NCBI GenBank assembly: GCA_011319805.1
Contig: SJRY01000044.1
Span: 1-19,556 of the forward strand
Source of the DNA: Macrocybe gigantea
Lineage: Eukaryota > Basidiomycota > Agaricomycetes > Agaricales > Callistosporiaceae
DNA length: 19,556 nucleotides
Direction of reading: 5' to 3'
Shown: positions 1-9,918 of the stretch, in pieces
Layout: each line of letters starts with the position of its first letter
How positions within the stretch are numbered: the first letter of the stretch is position 1
Made by a program: the position numbers and the translations under genes
The notes under the pieces: generated by a model
Databases searched by the model: none
The model's input: only the letters and a program-made list of their open reading frames with translations
What the model was told of the DNA's origin: nothing

Positions 1-1510
1 CGCAGTCGGAAATGCGCACATATCGACGCTCTGGTTCGCTTTTCTCACTCAAGCCTACGTCCTCGTCGTCCTCGTCTTCTACACCTTCTCCACGTCGCCA
101 CCTCCGACCCCAATGCACCCGCTTTCAGACCCGTACCCCCGTTGTCCCCTACGCTACCAAACTTCCTAACGCTTTCCATCGTATTCGCCGTGCTCGGCGT
201 CGATCGCAACATTTACTCCGTTCCCGGGTCCATCCCCGCCAAAAGGCCGTCGCAGCCGGCTGGCTCGTCGCCGCCATGCTTGACCTCGTCTGGCTGCTTT
301 TCCTCTTTTCTCCAGGACCGAACGTCTTCGTCCCAGCGCGCCCGTCGGACGTTGAACAATCCGGTCAGCAGAAACCAGATGACAAGGAGGCACGGGGGAG
401 TCGTTTCCTCTCGTTTTACCACCCGGGCTCGCCGCTTGCGCGCCAGCCCGTGGCTCCAGCGCAGTACGTCCCACATCCATACACATATCAGCTTCCACCG
501 CTGCGCTCAGAAGCCGAGGGCGCACTACCACGCCACCCCTCCACAGGCCGCCGCCGCCTCGTCGCCACCCCGCTCTGGCACAGGCCCGCTCCCGAGCACG
601 CCGCCGCCCATCGCAGCCCCAACCCCAGGCTCTCCACGCCCACTCTCCGCCGCATCGTCCACACCACACGTCGTCATCGCCGGCGAAGCCAGCGCGAGAC
701 TCGGTCTCAGCCGCTCCGTGCGCAACGCGCTTGGCGGGTGGTTCAAGCGCCGGCCGTCCCTCCCCACTCGATCCAACACCGGCACCGGCACGTCCAGCGC
801 GGGCGGTCCCGCCGCACAGGACGCACAGACGCGCACGGGCGAGACGACGCCCGTTCAGAACGTGCCTACCAACTTGGACGCGTTCCCCGCGCACGGGAGC
901 TACCTCGCGCGCAGCGCCGAGCAGGTCGGGTCTGGCGCGTCGCGTCGGGGCGTTGCTGCTGCTGGGAATCGGCCGTACAGGCGCCGATGTGGCCTTAGAG
1001 CCAGCACCACGACGGACGCTACGGATGCAGCGCGGACTGAGGCGGCGGAACGGAGGCGACGACGGCGGGCGCTGCAGGTATCGGAGCTGGTGGTGGCCGT
1101 GGTTCGGGTGGCGATAGGAGTTCTGGGGCCACAGTCGTTCCTGCTGTCGCTGCTCCTGCAGCTGCAGCTGCTGCACAGGCTGGCCAGGCTGGAGACGTGA
1201 AGATTATCGCGCGGGCAGAGGCGCTGTACACTTGTGCGTCGTCTTGTTGCCGGATGAACTCCCTGTTTCTGATTTTCCTTTTTTTTTTATTTTATTTGTG
1301 TAGATAATGGTTCGCCGGACGATCCGAACGAGCTCACGTTCAAAAAGGGAGACGTCGTGGGGATCATCGATAGCTCCGGCAAGTGGTGGGACGCCGTCAA
1401 GTCCACCGGCGAACGAGGCAGTGAGTGCCCTTTCCTTTTTTCCTCTCTCCTTTTTTGACCGTTCTGTGATCTGGGTAGTCGTGCCCTCGAATTACCTCCG
1501 CCTCCTTTAA
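1..1510 (+). CDS. SHO1: Sho1-type osmosensor membrane protein with C-terminal SH3 domain (5' end outside window)
   Basis: Sho1 is a plasma-membrane adaptor with four membrane segments and a cytoplasmic SH3 domain that recruits the HOG MAP-kinase pathway. Three membrane segments are readable: STLWFAFLTQAYVLVVLVF (about 23-80), LTLSIVFAVLGVDRNIYS (about 167-223) and VAAGWLVAAMLDLVWLLFLF (about 245-310). A long Ser/Pro/Ala/Gly-rich linker follows, then the SH3 domain, which starts EALYTYNGSPDDPNELTF, has the paired Trp (SGKWWDAVKS) and ends GIVPSNYLRLL before the stop at 1508-1510. Two introns interrupt the SH3 domain: 1234-1303 (GTGCGT...TAG) and 1421-1478 (GTGAGT...TAG); both junctions stay in phase. 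Oddity: the segments lie in different frames (shifts near 90, 240 at an AAAA run, about 535 and about 1036), with no introns to explain them. First membrane segment and start lie upstream. Family assignment is firm; whether the gene is intact is not. Confidence 0.85.
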
Positions 1511-1956
1511 CCGCTTACCAAGGAAACGACTTTTTCTGACGAATGATTCATGCCTGCTCATGACTTTCAACTTTTACTACTCGAGCTATACCTTCGGATC
1601 GGGATTTCGAATGTCGAATTGACGAGGACCAGGATCTAACATGGACGCATATGGACCTATGGGTCTCTTTTTTTTTTCAACCCTCCCAGACTTGCTGCGC
1701 ACACGTACCGTACGTACACACGCGAATACATTACAGTCCAGTTGTATGTGTCTGGGATAGGAGGAGCCGAGCGTCGTAAGAAGGCGGCCACGGTGCATGC
1801 TGATCAAGCCTTCAAGCTTTGAGCTCCAAGTCCCAAACCCCAAGTTCGAGCACACCCACTTTTATTGTCTGTTAACAACAACGCTGATCGTTAGTATTCA
1901 ATTTTGGGGGGGCGCTGTCATCGTGTAATTACATGCAAGATATCAACGTTCCGCTA
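1511..1956. other. Convergent intergenic spacer between SHO1 and F-box copy 1
   Basis: This is the 3' side of both neighbours (SHO1 on +, F-box copy 1 on -). It holds a run of T near 1667-1678 and a seven-G run near 1905-1911. I see no coding signal, RNA gene or mobile element. Confidence 0.5.
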
Positions 1957-3568
1957 TTACAAAAAGTACATCTCCAAGTCGAACCCTTTCCGACGAAAGG
2001 CCCTGAGAGCATGAAATGCCTCGAATGATTCAAGCCCTCGTTCAGGTCTTGGACCCCGAACCTCGATCGACTCAAGACAATGCATGACACCGGATTCGCC
2101 ATTGTCTTCCCACCGACTCTTCACGGTGTCGACCAACAGTGAAAATGTAGTGTCATAGTCCGAATCTCGACTCGGTCGAGCGTAAAAGTTGTATTCAAGA
2201 CGTTGCAGTTGAGGTAAAATGACTTTATCGTGTTCGCCAATCACCGCGAGAGACTCGAGGATGTCGTTATAGATGCAGAACCGGTTTTCTGTGAGTTTGA
2301 GCACCGTCAATGTCGAGAGGAACGGAGCATAATGATCCCATTCTTCTTTGCTGATCAGAATACGTTCCAATGCGAATGTCTTGACCACGCATCGAGAGTC
2401 TGATATGAAAGCCCAAACACTGTCATGTGAGATACTGTATTCGTCAGGATCATCCTCCCAAGACCGAACTGCGAGAGTCAGGTCTCGAAGAGCAGGTAAT
2501 TCAATGTATTCCAATAGAGTGGTAAGAGGGGAATCATCCCTTCCACTGCCTTCTTCGAATACTTCCAGGGAAACTAAGGTGTGGTGAACGAGACGTATGG
2601 GTGGAGCGAAGCCGAAAATGTCGTCGACCACCTCACAGCACAGGTGCGATAGGCTGTCACATTTAGCGAGAGCATCCAGAGCGTCGGATAGCTTTACTTG
2701 AAGCAGTGAAAGTTTATGAAGTTTCCGAAAGTGATGCCATGGGACGCTGTAGATGTATATATTGTAAAACTCGACTTCGGCGAGCTGCGGGGCATCCATA
2801 AGAGGGAATGCGAGTATGTCCGGCCATGCATGGAGACTGAGAGATTTCAGCTCTGGAAAGTCCCGGCATGAAGGCATCACTGCATTCAAAGTCTCCAGGT
2901 CAGTCACATCGACTATGATTCGGGCTTCTCGCCAACGAAGGGTCGAATCACGAATTTCATCCAGCCATCGTAAAGGCGCATTCTTGAAAGAGTACCGGGC
3001 ATCTCGTAAATCCATGCCAACATTCAAATGACGGTTGCCAGATCTCGAAAGACACCAAATCGTTTGAGCCGCACGTCTCATCAGATCCCGGCCTTTTATC
3101 TGGAAATCTATGTTGATCCAAAGCGATGGCATGGAAATCGCTATCGTCCTCCATTGTTGACAAACGGATGCAAGCGTGAACGGGATATCCATCAGATTCG
3201 GAGGAACCCGGTCAAGGTAGCTAGAGGTGCTGTCTGACTCCTCTCTTTGGGCAAGCGAGCTGATAGATGACGAATATCGAGGCAATAACCTCGACAGGCA
3301 GTATCCGAAACTTGGAGAGCACTGACAAATGTTGTTTCCTATAAAGCTCCAGCCTGTTCTTGAACTGCTGCAGACGGGATATCTGAGCCTCTAGGTTCGC
3401 TATGTCGGCTGAGATTTGAGCAACGACCTCCTCGCCCAGGAGACGTTCGGAATCAGATGGAACGTGATTGGTTCCGAGAATAGGAGTCAGGGGGGAATAG
3501 AAAGGTTTTTCATCTGGGGAAGGGAGAATGGACTTGCAGGAAGGGCAGATATCAATATTGGATGACAT
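1957..3568 (-). CDS. F-box/LRR-like protein, copy 1 (one 2-bp frame break)
   Basis: This is a typical agaricomycete F-box protein, expected to be a substrate receptor of an SCF ubiquitin ligase. ATG at 3568 gives MSSNIDICPSCKSILPSPDE, then a coiled coil (VAQISADIANLEAQISRLQ) and the F-box core (LPVEVIASIFVIY). After that come VCQQWRTIAISMPSLW and about 380 residues of irregular leucine-rich repeats (e.g. LTVLKLTENRFCIYNDIL), ending ...EMYFL at 1957. The frame changes in the F-box, at about 3263-3265: copy 2 reads ATCTACGTCAG where this copy reads ATCTATCAG, a 2-bp loss. The N-terminal frame then stops at 3221 and the long downstream frame (442 codons open) lacks a proper start. No intron fits the break. 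Either this copy is recently inactivated or the base calls are wrong. The upstream flank to about 3825 is also homologous to that of copy 2. Confidence 0.75.
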
Positions 3569-4637
3569 GGTTGGTCGTGGGTGATGATTGAACGAGTCAG
3601 AGTATTGTTTACCACGTGGTAGATTGCCCCGATGCTGCATAGATATGTTGTCCAGCCCTGTTGGACAAAATGAACAAAAACAAGCACCTTAGCCTATTGG
3701 AAACAACGAACGTACAGCGGACATCCGTGTTCTTGATCTCATCTACAGCTGGGGTCATGGTGTTGCTCAAGAGACCTGTGGTTGTTCTTGAAATTTCAGG
3801 GCGTGTTGGACTCTGAGCGAATACCACGCATCGTTCTTGGCGAGTGACCTACTGAACCCTCACATCCCCGAGCTCAAGCATTCAGAAAACGGTGGCTAGT
3901 GACTCCCAGCCATATTACCTTACATCGACGCACTCCACTCTTTACGGTGCGGAAAAGGTCATGAACGACGAGTATACCTGGCTGCGCAAACGAAGACATG
4001 ATGTGGTTTGTCACCGCTTCTGTTTTCAGTTCAAAAATACCATGGCTCTGTTTTAATCTGGACTGGGCGGGACGCATACAGACTAGTCACTTGATTGCAT
4101 TGGATGCGGAAAGCCCGCATATAGCGGTTCCAAAAGACCCATTCCATTCTGTGAGGGAGAAGGCGCATACAAAATCATGCGACGAACCATCTCGTCGAGA
4201 AGAAAGGACACAAGTGCAAGTTACAAACCGTATCATTTCCTGGGCACTTTTTCCGATGCGGCAGTTGAAGCAACTGTTGTGACACTTGTTCTAGCTATCA
4301 GAGCTGGGATGCGGGCTTGCTGGCTTTGTATTCTCTGCAGAACATGTTCTTTCCAACGAAGCTTCGTCAAATTGATAGCGGTGGACAGGATGAATTTAAG
4401 AGAGCCCATCTATATCACGCGTGAGAATGGCTGCAGTGACAAGGTGAATGGAAGTTATTTCTGTCGCCCTGAACTTAACCATAATCCTAACAGGTTCCAT
4501 CGACGGGTGCTCCCATCCAAATCACCCGTGTCTGCGACCAGTCATGAGATGCCTGATAAGTTCAGACCCTCGGGCCTCGTTCACGAGTGCCCAGGGACAA
4601 TCGCGGCCACTCCCGTTCATACTATTCTCTGTAACTG
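3569..4637. other. Intergenic region, no gene recognised
   Basis: The first part, to about 3825, is the 5' flank of F-box copy 1 and aligns with 13144-13385 upstream of F-box copy 2. From 3826 to 4637 several short open frames exist on both strands, but none shows a recognisable domain, splice pattern or conserved motif. I found no metacaspase or RPC11 remnant here, so this F-box copy does not carry the neighbours seen in the two duplicated blocks. Confidence 0.5.
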
Positions 4638-4645
4638 CATAAAAG
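4638..4645 (+). promoter_or_regulatory. Possible TATA element of the pore-former-like gene
   Basis: CATAAAAG lies 64-71 bases before the ATG at 4709 and is the only TATA-like sequence I noted close upstream. Spacing is plausible for a fungal core promoter with a short leader. Inference only. Confidence 0.35.
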
Positions 4646-4708
4646 AAGAGATATGGCACCCTATTGCCCCGCTCTGTCGCTCTATTCTTCGAACCTCGTC
4701 TATCCTCC

Positions 4709-6282
4709 ATGGCCACTATCACCGTCTCGGGCTACGAGGACGCTCTGAAGACCCTCGGACTCTGGCAAACCGAGCCTCCATCAGACGACCAGCGGATCGC
4801 CTTTGCAGATGCTGCCATCCGCCTGCTGAACGATAAGGACCAGACGAAGACGTTTGAAGAAAACGTCTACCGAGTGGGCACCATGTCCGTCAACATCAAC
4901 AAAGCGTTCAACCGCATCGAGAACGGGTTTTGGGAGATGAATCTGCGATATGGTGATCAGTTCCCGGAGATCTTTGGTTTCCATGGAGAATGGAAATCGT
5001 ACCAGACGGTTTGCTGTCCTCCTTTGCATTTCATTCTTGTGTCTCACACGACACTCTTGCAGCGCTGGGACAACCATCTCTTGCTGTCAAGCACTGTCGC
5101 GAACGAGTCAATCCAGATCCTCGACCGTGCGTTGATCAACCCATTGGCTCGATCTGTCGGTAACGATGAATTCGTACAGGCTTCAATAACGTTTATCTGC
5201 TGATGGTGCAAAACATCAAAAACGACCAAGATCGTTTGAACGCGATTCAGGAACTGCAGAAATTCATTGTACGCTCTGCATAATTTTCAGCGTCGTACAA
5301 TTTACATCCACAGGACGAGGATCACGACCGTTCCATCGAGATGTCCCAAGGTTTTCTGGAACTCAAACGCGACATTGAATATTTCGGGACGAAATTTGAC
5401 CAGTTCCTGGCATCCAAGAAAATCGAGCTCGAGAATGAGGCAACACAATTGAACAAGGAGATCAAAAGCCTCCAAAGCGAGATTTCGATGTATGCTCCCA
5501 TTGTCGCCGTAATCGTTATTGATGCTCATGTCAGACTTGAACAGTCTGAATGACAAGGTCTGTCAACTTTTGGTTACTGTTGTCTCGACGCACGTTAGAC
5601 ATACGATGATTTTCTCTTCTCAGATCAAGGATGCTGAGACCGCGCTTGCAGTTTCCGGCGCGCTTCTCAATGTACATGCGATTGTCTTCAAGTTCATCGT
5701 GTTTAGCTCACGCTCTGTAGACTATTGGATTGATAGTTTCCGGTTCAATCCTGTCGTCATTACAGTCCGAACAGAAGGGTGAGCGGCAATTATATGGCCC
5801 AATCGTTGCATTCCTGTCGCTCACACGATGTCAGGCAAGCTTGACGAACTGGGCAGAAAACAAGCGCAGCTCGCAGACGTCAATCGAAGGCAGTCGGCAC
5901 TCCCACACCTCAAGAGCGACTTTGATGGCCTGAAGCCGGATATTGACCTGATCTGTGACAAGTTGATTCTGTTTGGCGAGATATGGTCCTCGGCAAGTCG
6001 TCTTTCATCTCTGAGATTCGTGTCTCACATCCTCCGGTCCAGGTTCGGAGTCAGAGTGTGCAGTTTTGCGAGCACCTCAAGCGCGGAATGAGGGCGATCG
6101 GAAACACGGTGAGAAATCTAGTTCGCTGAGCCTATCTGCTTGCAAGTAGGTTGAGACTTGAAACGCAGGTGTTCAAGAAGGAGGTACAGCTTGCGAGAGA
6201 AGTGTGCTACCCTCTCCAACGCGGATTGGTGCGATACGTGACCGAAATTCGAAACACGGGCGTTCCTCAGGGTTGGCCTTGA
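4709..6282 (+). CDS. Helical protein resembling alpha-pore-forming (ClyA/XaxA/HBL-type) cytolysins, ten exons
   Basis: Ten exons join in phase into a 361-residue protein: 4709-5008, 5063-5126, 5180-5268, 5314-5489, 5545-5557, 5624-5671, 5721-5778, 5835-5992, 6043-6108 and 6169-6282. The start is the first ATG of the long open frame, followed by MATITVSGYEDAL. The fold reads as all-helical: amphipathic helices, a long coiled coil at about residues 150-214, a hydrophobic Gly/Ala/Val/Ile stretch at about 219-243 (exons 6-7), then a second coiled coil from about 250 to 305 and a helical tail. That coil-hydrophobic hairpin-coil layout and the length match the ClyA superfamily (XaxA, HBL/NHE components), known in bacteria and seen scattered in fungi. 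No signal peptide is visible. The intron 5993-6042 is GC-AG. Exon 5 is only 13 nt. Membrane activity is inferred; another coiled-coil protein with a hydrophobic hairpin is possible. Confidence 0.55.
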
Positions 6283-6492
6283 CTTGATCTTTGTTGGAGA
6301 TATCTGACAACCGAATTTGGGGTTTTGCGATTTGGGGAGTTGATCGGGACGCGTAGGCGCTGGTACGCGTCAAACGCATCTGATGACGAGACTGCACAAA
6401 CGAGGCGATGCTGAACCGTAACTCAAGTGTCATTACAATTTTACAGTAGACAAGAAATGAAAGTACAGAGCAGGGTCGCAGCATTTCTTTCC

Positions 6493-7781
6493 TCAATTAC
6501 CTATGAAAAGCTCAATGAACGTCATGTCGGAAGAGAAAACAAGGAAGAACGTACCACGTGTTTCGTTATAGGATGGAAGGGCGTCCGGATCGTCAAAGCC
6601 AAAAGCCGCACCTGCTGCCGGACGTGCTTGCGGAGCGGTGTACGACGGTACGGCAGATTCGCTCGGCCCAGACCCGCTCATCTGTCCCACCTGGCCTTCG
6701 ACCTTCCACGCCCAATCATTGCCCGCCTTCCACCTAAAGTAGTCCCCGCCAAAGTTGACCTCAAGATCGCACGCACCCTCGACGCCGACAGCAGCGAACA
6801 CGTCGTGCTGCTGCTTGGGCAGGTAGGTGCCCGTGAATGCTGGCGGGAGGCGTTTGCCGTTGTACGTGAAGAAGAGCACGCCGGTGGCGAACTCGTACCC
6901 GCACCCGAACGTGTCCCCGGACCGAACGCGGTCGAGCTTGAGTCCGGAGGCGCTCGTGTCGTAGTCCCGTCCGCCGTTCGGGTCCTCAAAGAATTTGCGA
7001 AAGTCATCCAGATGAAGTCCTGCACTGAGGCGGTTCCAGCCTGGGAGGCGCCAAGCAGGGTACGGTCTACAAGCTGTGCCTGATCATGTTTGAACATTCA
7101 AGAATTTAGAACAAATATAAAAGCGGGGGAGGGGGGCCAGCGACGTACCGATGGCAATGATACCGTCCATCCTGAGAATCCTCACTTCATAATACACGCC
7201 CTCCTTGCCCTGCGCGTCGTACAGCCTGCCACGATCGGTAGATCGCTCAACAAGCAGACGGCCTTGCACTCCGCACGCGTCTGGACGCGCACAAGCGCCG
7301 GCGTGCCGTCGTCGTCAGGTTCAGTCTTGCGATCGCCCGGGTTCTGGATCGATCCGGCGAATCGCGGTGACGCGGGGTGCTCGACGCCCCAAGCCGCCGC
7401 TCCGATCTGGTTTATCCGCTCGACGGCCAAGGAGGAAAGCAGACGCGGCGCCTGAGGCGGGTACTCTGCGCAAAACTTCTCTGCGGCTTCGTACTCTTCT
7501 TCCGGCGCTTCGTTCCAGAGGCCGTATTGGTGCTGTCGTTGTAGGATGCGTGGGTTAGCGCGGAGAAAAGATTGAGCGGCAGGAGATGTTGGAGAACGCA
7601 CAGAGGCTTCAGGAGCTGGTGTCCATGCGGGGGGTTCGGCAGATTCGTCTTGGTGATGTGAATGATGATGGATTTTGTCTTTGATGCTGTCCTTGAAAGA
7701 GTGGAGGAATGAATGGATTGGCATGTCGAGACGTGGGCCTTCGATAGGAGAGTTGCTCGCTGAAGCAAAGACGATGTCCAT
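6493..7781 (-). CDS. SPRY-domain protein, probable Ssh4/Ear1-like Rsp5 ubiquitin-ligase adaptor
   Basis: SPRY proteins of this fungal type bind the Nedd4-like ligase Rsp5 and direct membrane cargo into the multivesicular-body pathway. ATG at 7781 opens MDIVFASASNSPIEG; a disordered, His-rich region (KIHHHSHHQDE) follows. The SPRY core runs through EGVYYEVRILRMDGIIAIG, CRPYPAWRLPGWNRLSAGLH, GDTFGCGYEF and TGVLFFTYNGKRLPPAFTG. The tail has two PY-like sites, VPSY and LPSY, as expected for WW-domain binding. Intron 7080-7148 (GTACGT...CAG) falls inside the SPRY core and preserves frame. No membrane helix is seen, unlike yeast Ssh4. A one-base shift near 7222-7232, between LLSDLPIVAG and LYDAQGKEG, breaks the frame without an intron. 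A good donor (GTACGT, first base 6554) just after LPSYNETR suggests another 3' exon; without splicing the frame stops at 6493. Confidence 0.75.
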
Positions 7782-7928
7782 TTAATCGGAGCCTTTTTAA
7801 AGATTATCGAAAGGAACGTGGCATAGCCTTCAGGACGTGCGTATGTGAATGTTCAAGCTGAATGCTTTAATTTGGACATAAGAAGGCTGTGAACGGCCTC
7901 GAGGAGATAACGACAACTGAAATAAACT

Positions 7929-8290
7929 CTATTCAATGTATTGATAACAAGCACTTTTAACTACACTAGGCGGGAATGCATCTCGTAGTTCCAAACCAAG
8001 GTAGCCAGTGTGAACGCAGATGATGAATATCACGGTCAAAATCTCAATGGACAATTTCTGAATCTGGCAAGATAAACGTTCCTTCTGGTGAAGCTTGGTC
8101 CCTGAACTGAGGCAGGGCAAATTTCCGTTCCTCCTCGTATGTCATCCTATCAGAGATCTGGGTGATGCAGGCGATGTTCGTAGGTAAAGGGCCCAGAGAG
8201 AAAGGTGAAAATGAGGGAGCTGTTCGTCTGGAAATAGAGGCAGAATGGTGTTGCAGGAAGTCCAGATCTCGACTGTTCGGCTGGAGCAGC
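7929..8290 (-). pseudogene. Decayed F-box gene fragment (third copy)
   Basis: Two pieces of the F-box family's N-terminal part can be read in different frames. One gives SCNTILPLFPDE (near 8270-8230), matching SCKSILPSPDE of copy 1. The other gives LHQKERLSCQIQKLSIEIL then TVIFIICV (near 8095-8015), matching LYRKQHLSVLSKFRILPVEV then IASIFVIY. Stops and frame changes lie between them, and no LRR part follows. It sits downstream of metacaspase copy A just as F-box copy 2 sits downstream of metacaspase copy B, which makes it the F-box member of duplicated unit 1. Confidence 0.6.
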
Positions 8291-8428
8291 GATGCAGATC
8301 CCTGTGTGGCAATCTTATTGTCCTCCTGACGGTCAAAATGGTATGATCAATAGGCCAAAAGGGATCCATGGCATCGTATTCCCTAGACAAGGTGCAACGG
8401 TGTACTGAGAACAATAACAGGTGCCTCA

Positions 8429-9918
8429 CTACCACTCTATAAAGTATTCGGTCCCGACGGCCTGGCGGGGAGGGCATACAGATGAGTAGTCCAAATCCAA
8501 GTGCCACAGCTGCGACTGAAGGTGACAAACCTGATAGGAGCAAGAGAATTCGGGCTTGGCTCTATGGTCCGCATCCCTGAAAGACGATGTTAGAACGAGG
8601 TCTCGAACGCGCAGTGCATGGGATAGATGACATACACAAGGGCCTCGAAAACGCCAACCAAAGAGGTGGAGTCCTCTAAGAACAAACGGGGTGGCATTAA
8701 CCGATGACATTAACAAAGCAGCATTTCATGCTCACTCAACGTCTTCACTAGGGCCTGGTCGAGCGTGGATGAGTCGGGCAGACTTAACCGAATAGAAGAG
8801 ACATACCTTTGTCGCAAAGCTCATCCTGCGGTCATGGTATGCAAGCAGCCTGACGTTAGTAGCTCCCAGGCACAGCTAGACAACTCTGTTAATCCTTCTC
8901 GCAAATATATGCTGCGGCTTGAAGAAACGCACAACACTGCAACGAGGCTTTGAAAAGCGGGAGCGAGAATATGTATCATCGTTGATGTCGTCAGGATGAC
9001 TGTACTATGGCAAAGTCAGTAACCTTTACAACGGCTATGAAGCAGATTGAAAGCTAACGAGATAAGGAGTTCTGCCAGTTTTGTCAAAATATGTCACCCA
9101 TAGTTTAAAAGGGTACACACCTAAAGAGTTCCCACTGTGGCAATGTTGGAAGAAAGCCTGGTCGTTGAAACGTATCAGAAAGGACCGTGATCGAGCATGG
9201 TTATGTGAAACATACGGTCAACCATTTTCCATCTACAAGGGGGTCAACCTGAATGACAGGTAAGATAATATTGACAAATAGCAAGATGATGTACCAATTT
9301 CCTGCGCAGCTCCTGATGGAAAAAAAAAGCATTCAGGAAATATGGAAAAATGCATAGACATTAAAACCTTACACGTGCAGAAATGTGCCCTTCGTCCTCA
9401 TGGTCGGTGGGTAAGATGTCTGATGCAAGGATCAGCGACATCTTCGAATGGAAGCAAGAGTGACTCACGGCTGATGTTGTCAGAGTTAAGCCCTCCGTGC
9501 CCAGCGACTACCATGAAAAGGAATTAAAGGCCATACGAAAGGTCTTGGGAGTGGATGCAAGACACTTACAGTAGAAGAACAATCGTTCATTATACTGCTC
9601 ATCGCTGACCAGCCATTCGATGGCATTGAGGATGTTTTCCCTCGTCGGCTCCATCGCACTCGAAGAATTTTCACATAGGATAATACTTTTTTCGACGTGA
9701 TAGATATCTATTCATCGTGAACAAAATAAAACGGGTCTTGAAATATGCAGCCTACCTTTGATGCATTTCGCCACTGCAAGCACATCGTGTTTGCCGGCTT
9801 GCATCTCTAGGTCCTGTCCATCATAGCTGCAACCAATCTAAGAAAAAGGCACTATAAGCAGAATGCAATGGAAAGCAGTCCGAACTGGACCCACGAAAAC
9901 GGCTTTGACGCTGGTCAT
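8429..9918 (-). CDS. Metacaspase / caspase-like cysteine protease (peptidase C14), copy A
   Basis: Metacaspases cleave after Arg/Lys with a His-Cys dyad. Exons on the minus strand: 9918-9895 (MTSVKAVF), 9837-9756 (IGCSYDGQDLEMQAGKHDVL), 9707-9570 (TRENILNAIEWLVSDEQYNE), 9507-9469 (catalytic His in FAGHGG), 9419-9373 (ILPTDHEDEGHISAR), 9312-9295, 9248-9216 (VDPLVDGKWLT) and 9157-9121 (catalytic Cys in QHCHSGNSL). All eight join in phase. C-terminal exons are less sure: 8849-8807 (LLAYHDRRMSFATK), 8754-8736, 8675-8636 and 8576-8429; a further exon near 8990-8880 is likely. There is no prodomain: the p20-like domain starts within ten residues. Oddity: the usual D-x-C-H-S-G reads Q-H-C-H-S-G, so the Asp associated with basic P1 specificity is missing. 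Copy B lies at 13620-14190. Role in cell death or proteostasis is inferred from the family. Confidence 0.8.

Noticed and set aside
166..1176. Long open frame on the minus strand opposite SHO1
   Set aside because: It is a by-product of high GC content: low complexity, no family motif, and opposite clear Sho1 membrane and SH3 sequence.
3221..3640. A separate short gene upstream of the F-box protein
   Set aside because: It is the N-terminal part of F-box copy 1. Comparison with copy 2 shows the split comes from a 2-bp loss.
5341..5553. Small independent coiled-coil protein
   Set aside because: It is exon 4 of the ten-exon gene plus read-through into the intron after 5489.
8765..8953. Plus-strand open frame of 62 codons
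   Set aside because: It lies opposite the C-terminal exons of metacaspase A and has no features of its own.
9241..9262. A Cys motif TCHSG read near 9255, as the metacaspase active site
   Set aside because: It reads into a stop directly after Gly and fits better as intron sequence (9249-9294). The motif at 9121-9157 lies in a clean exon with the right following residues.
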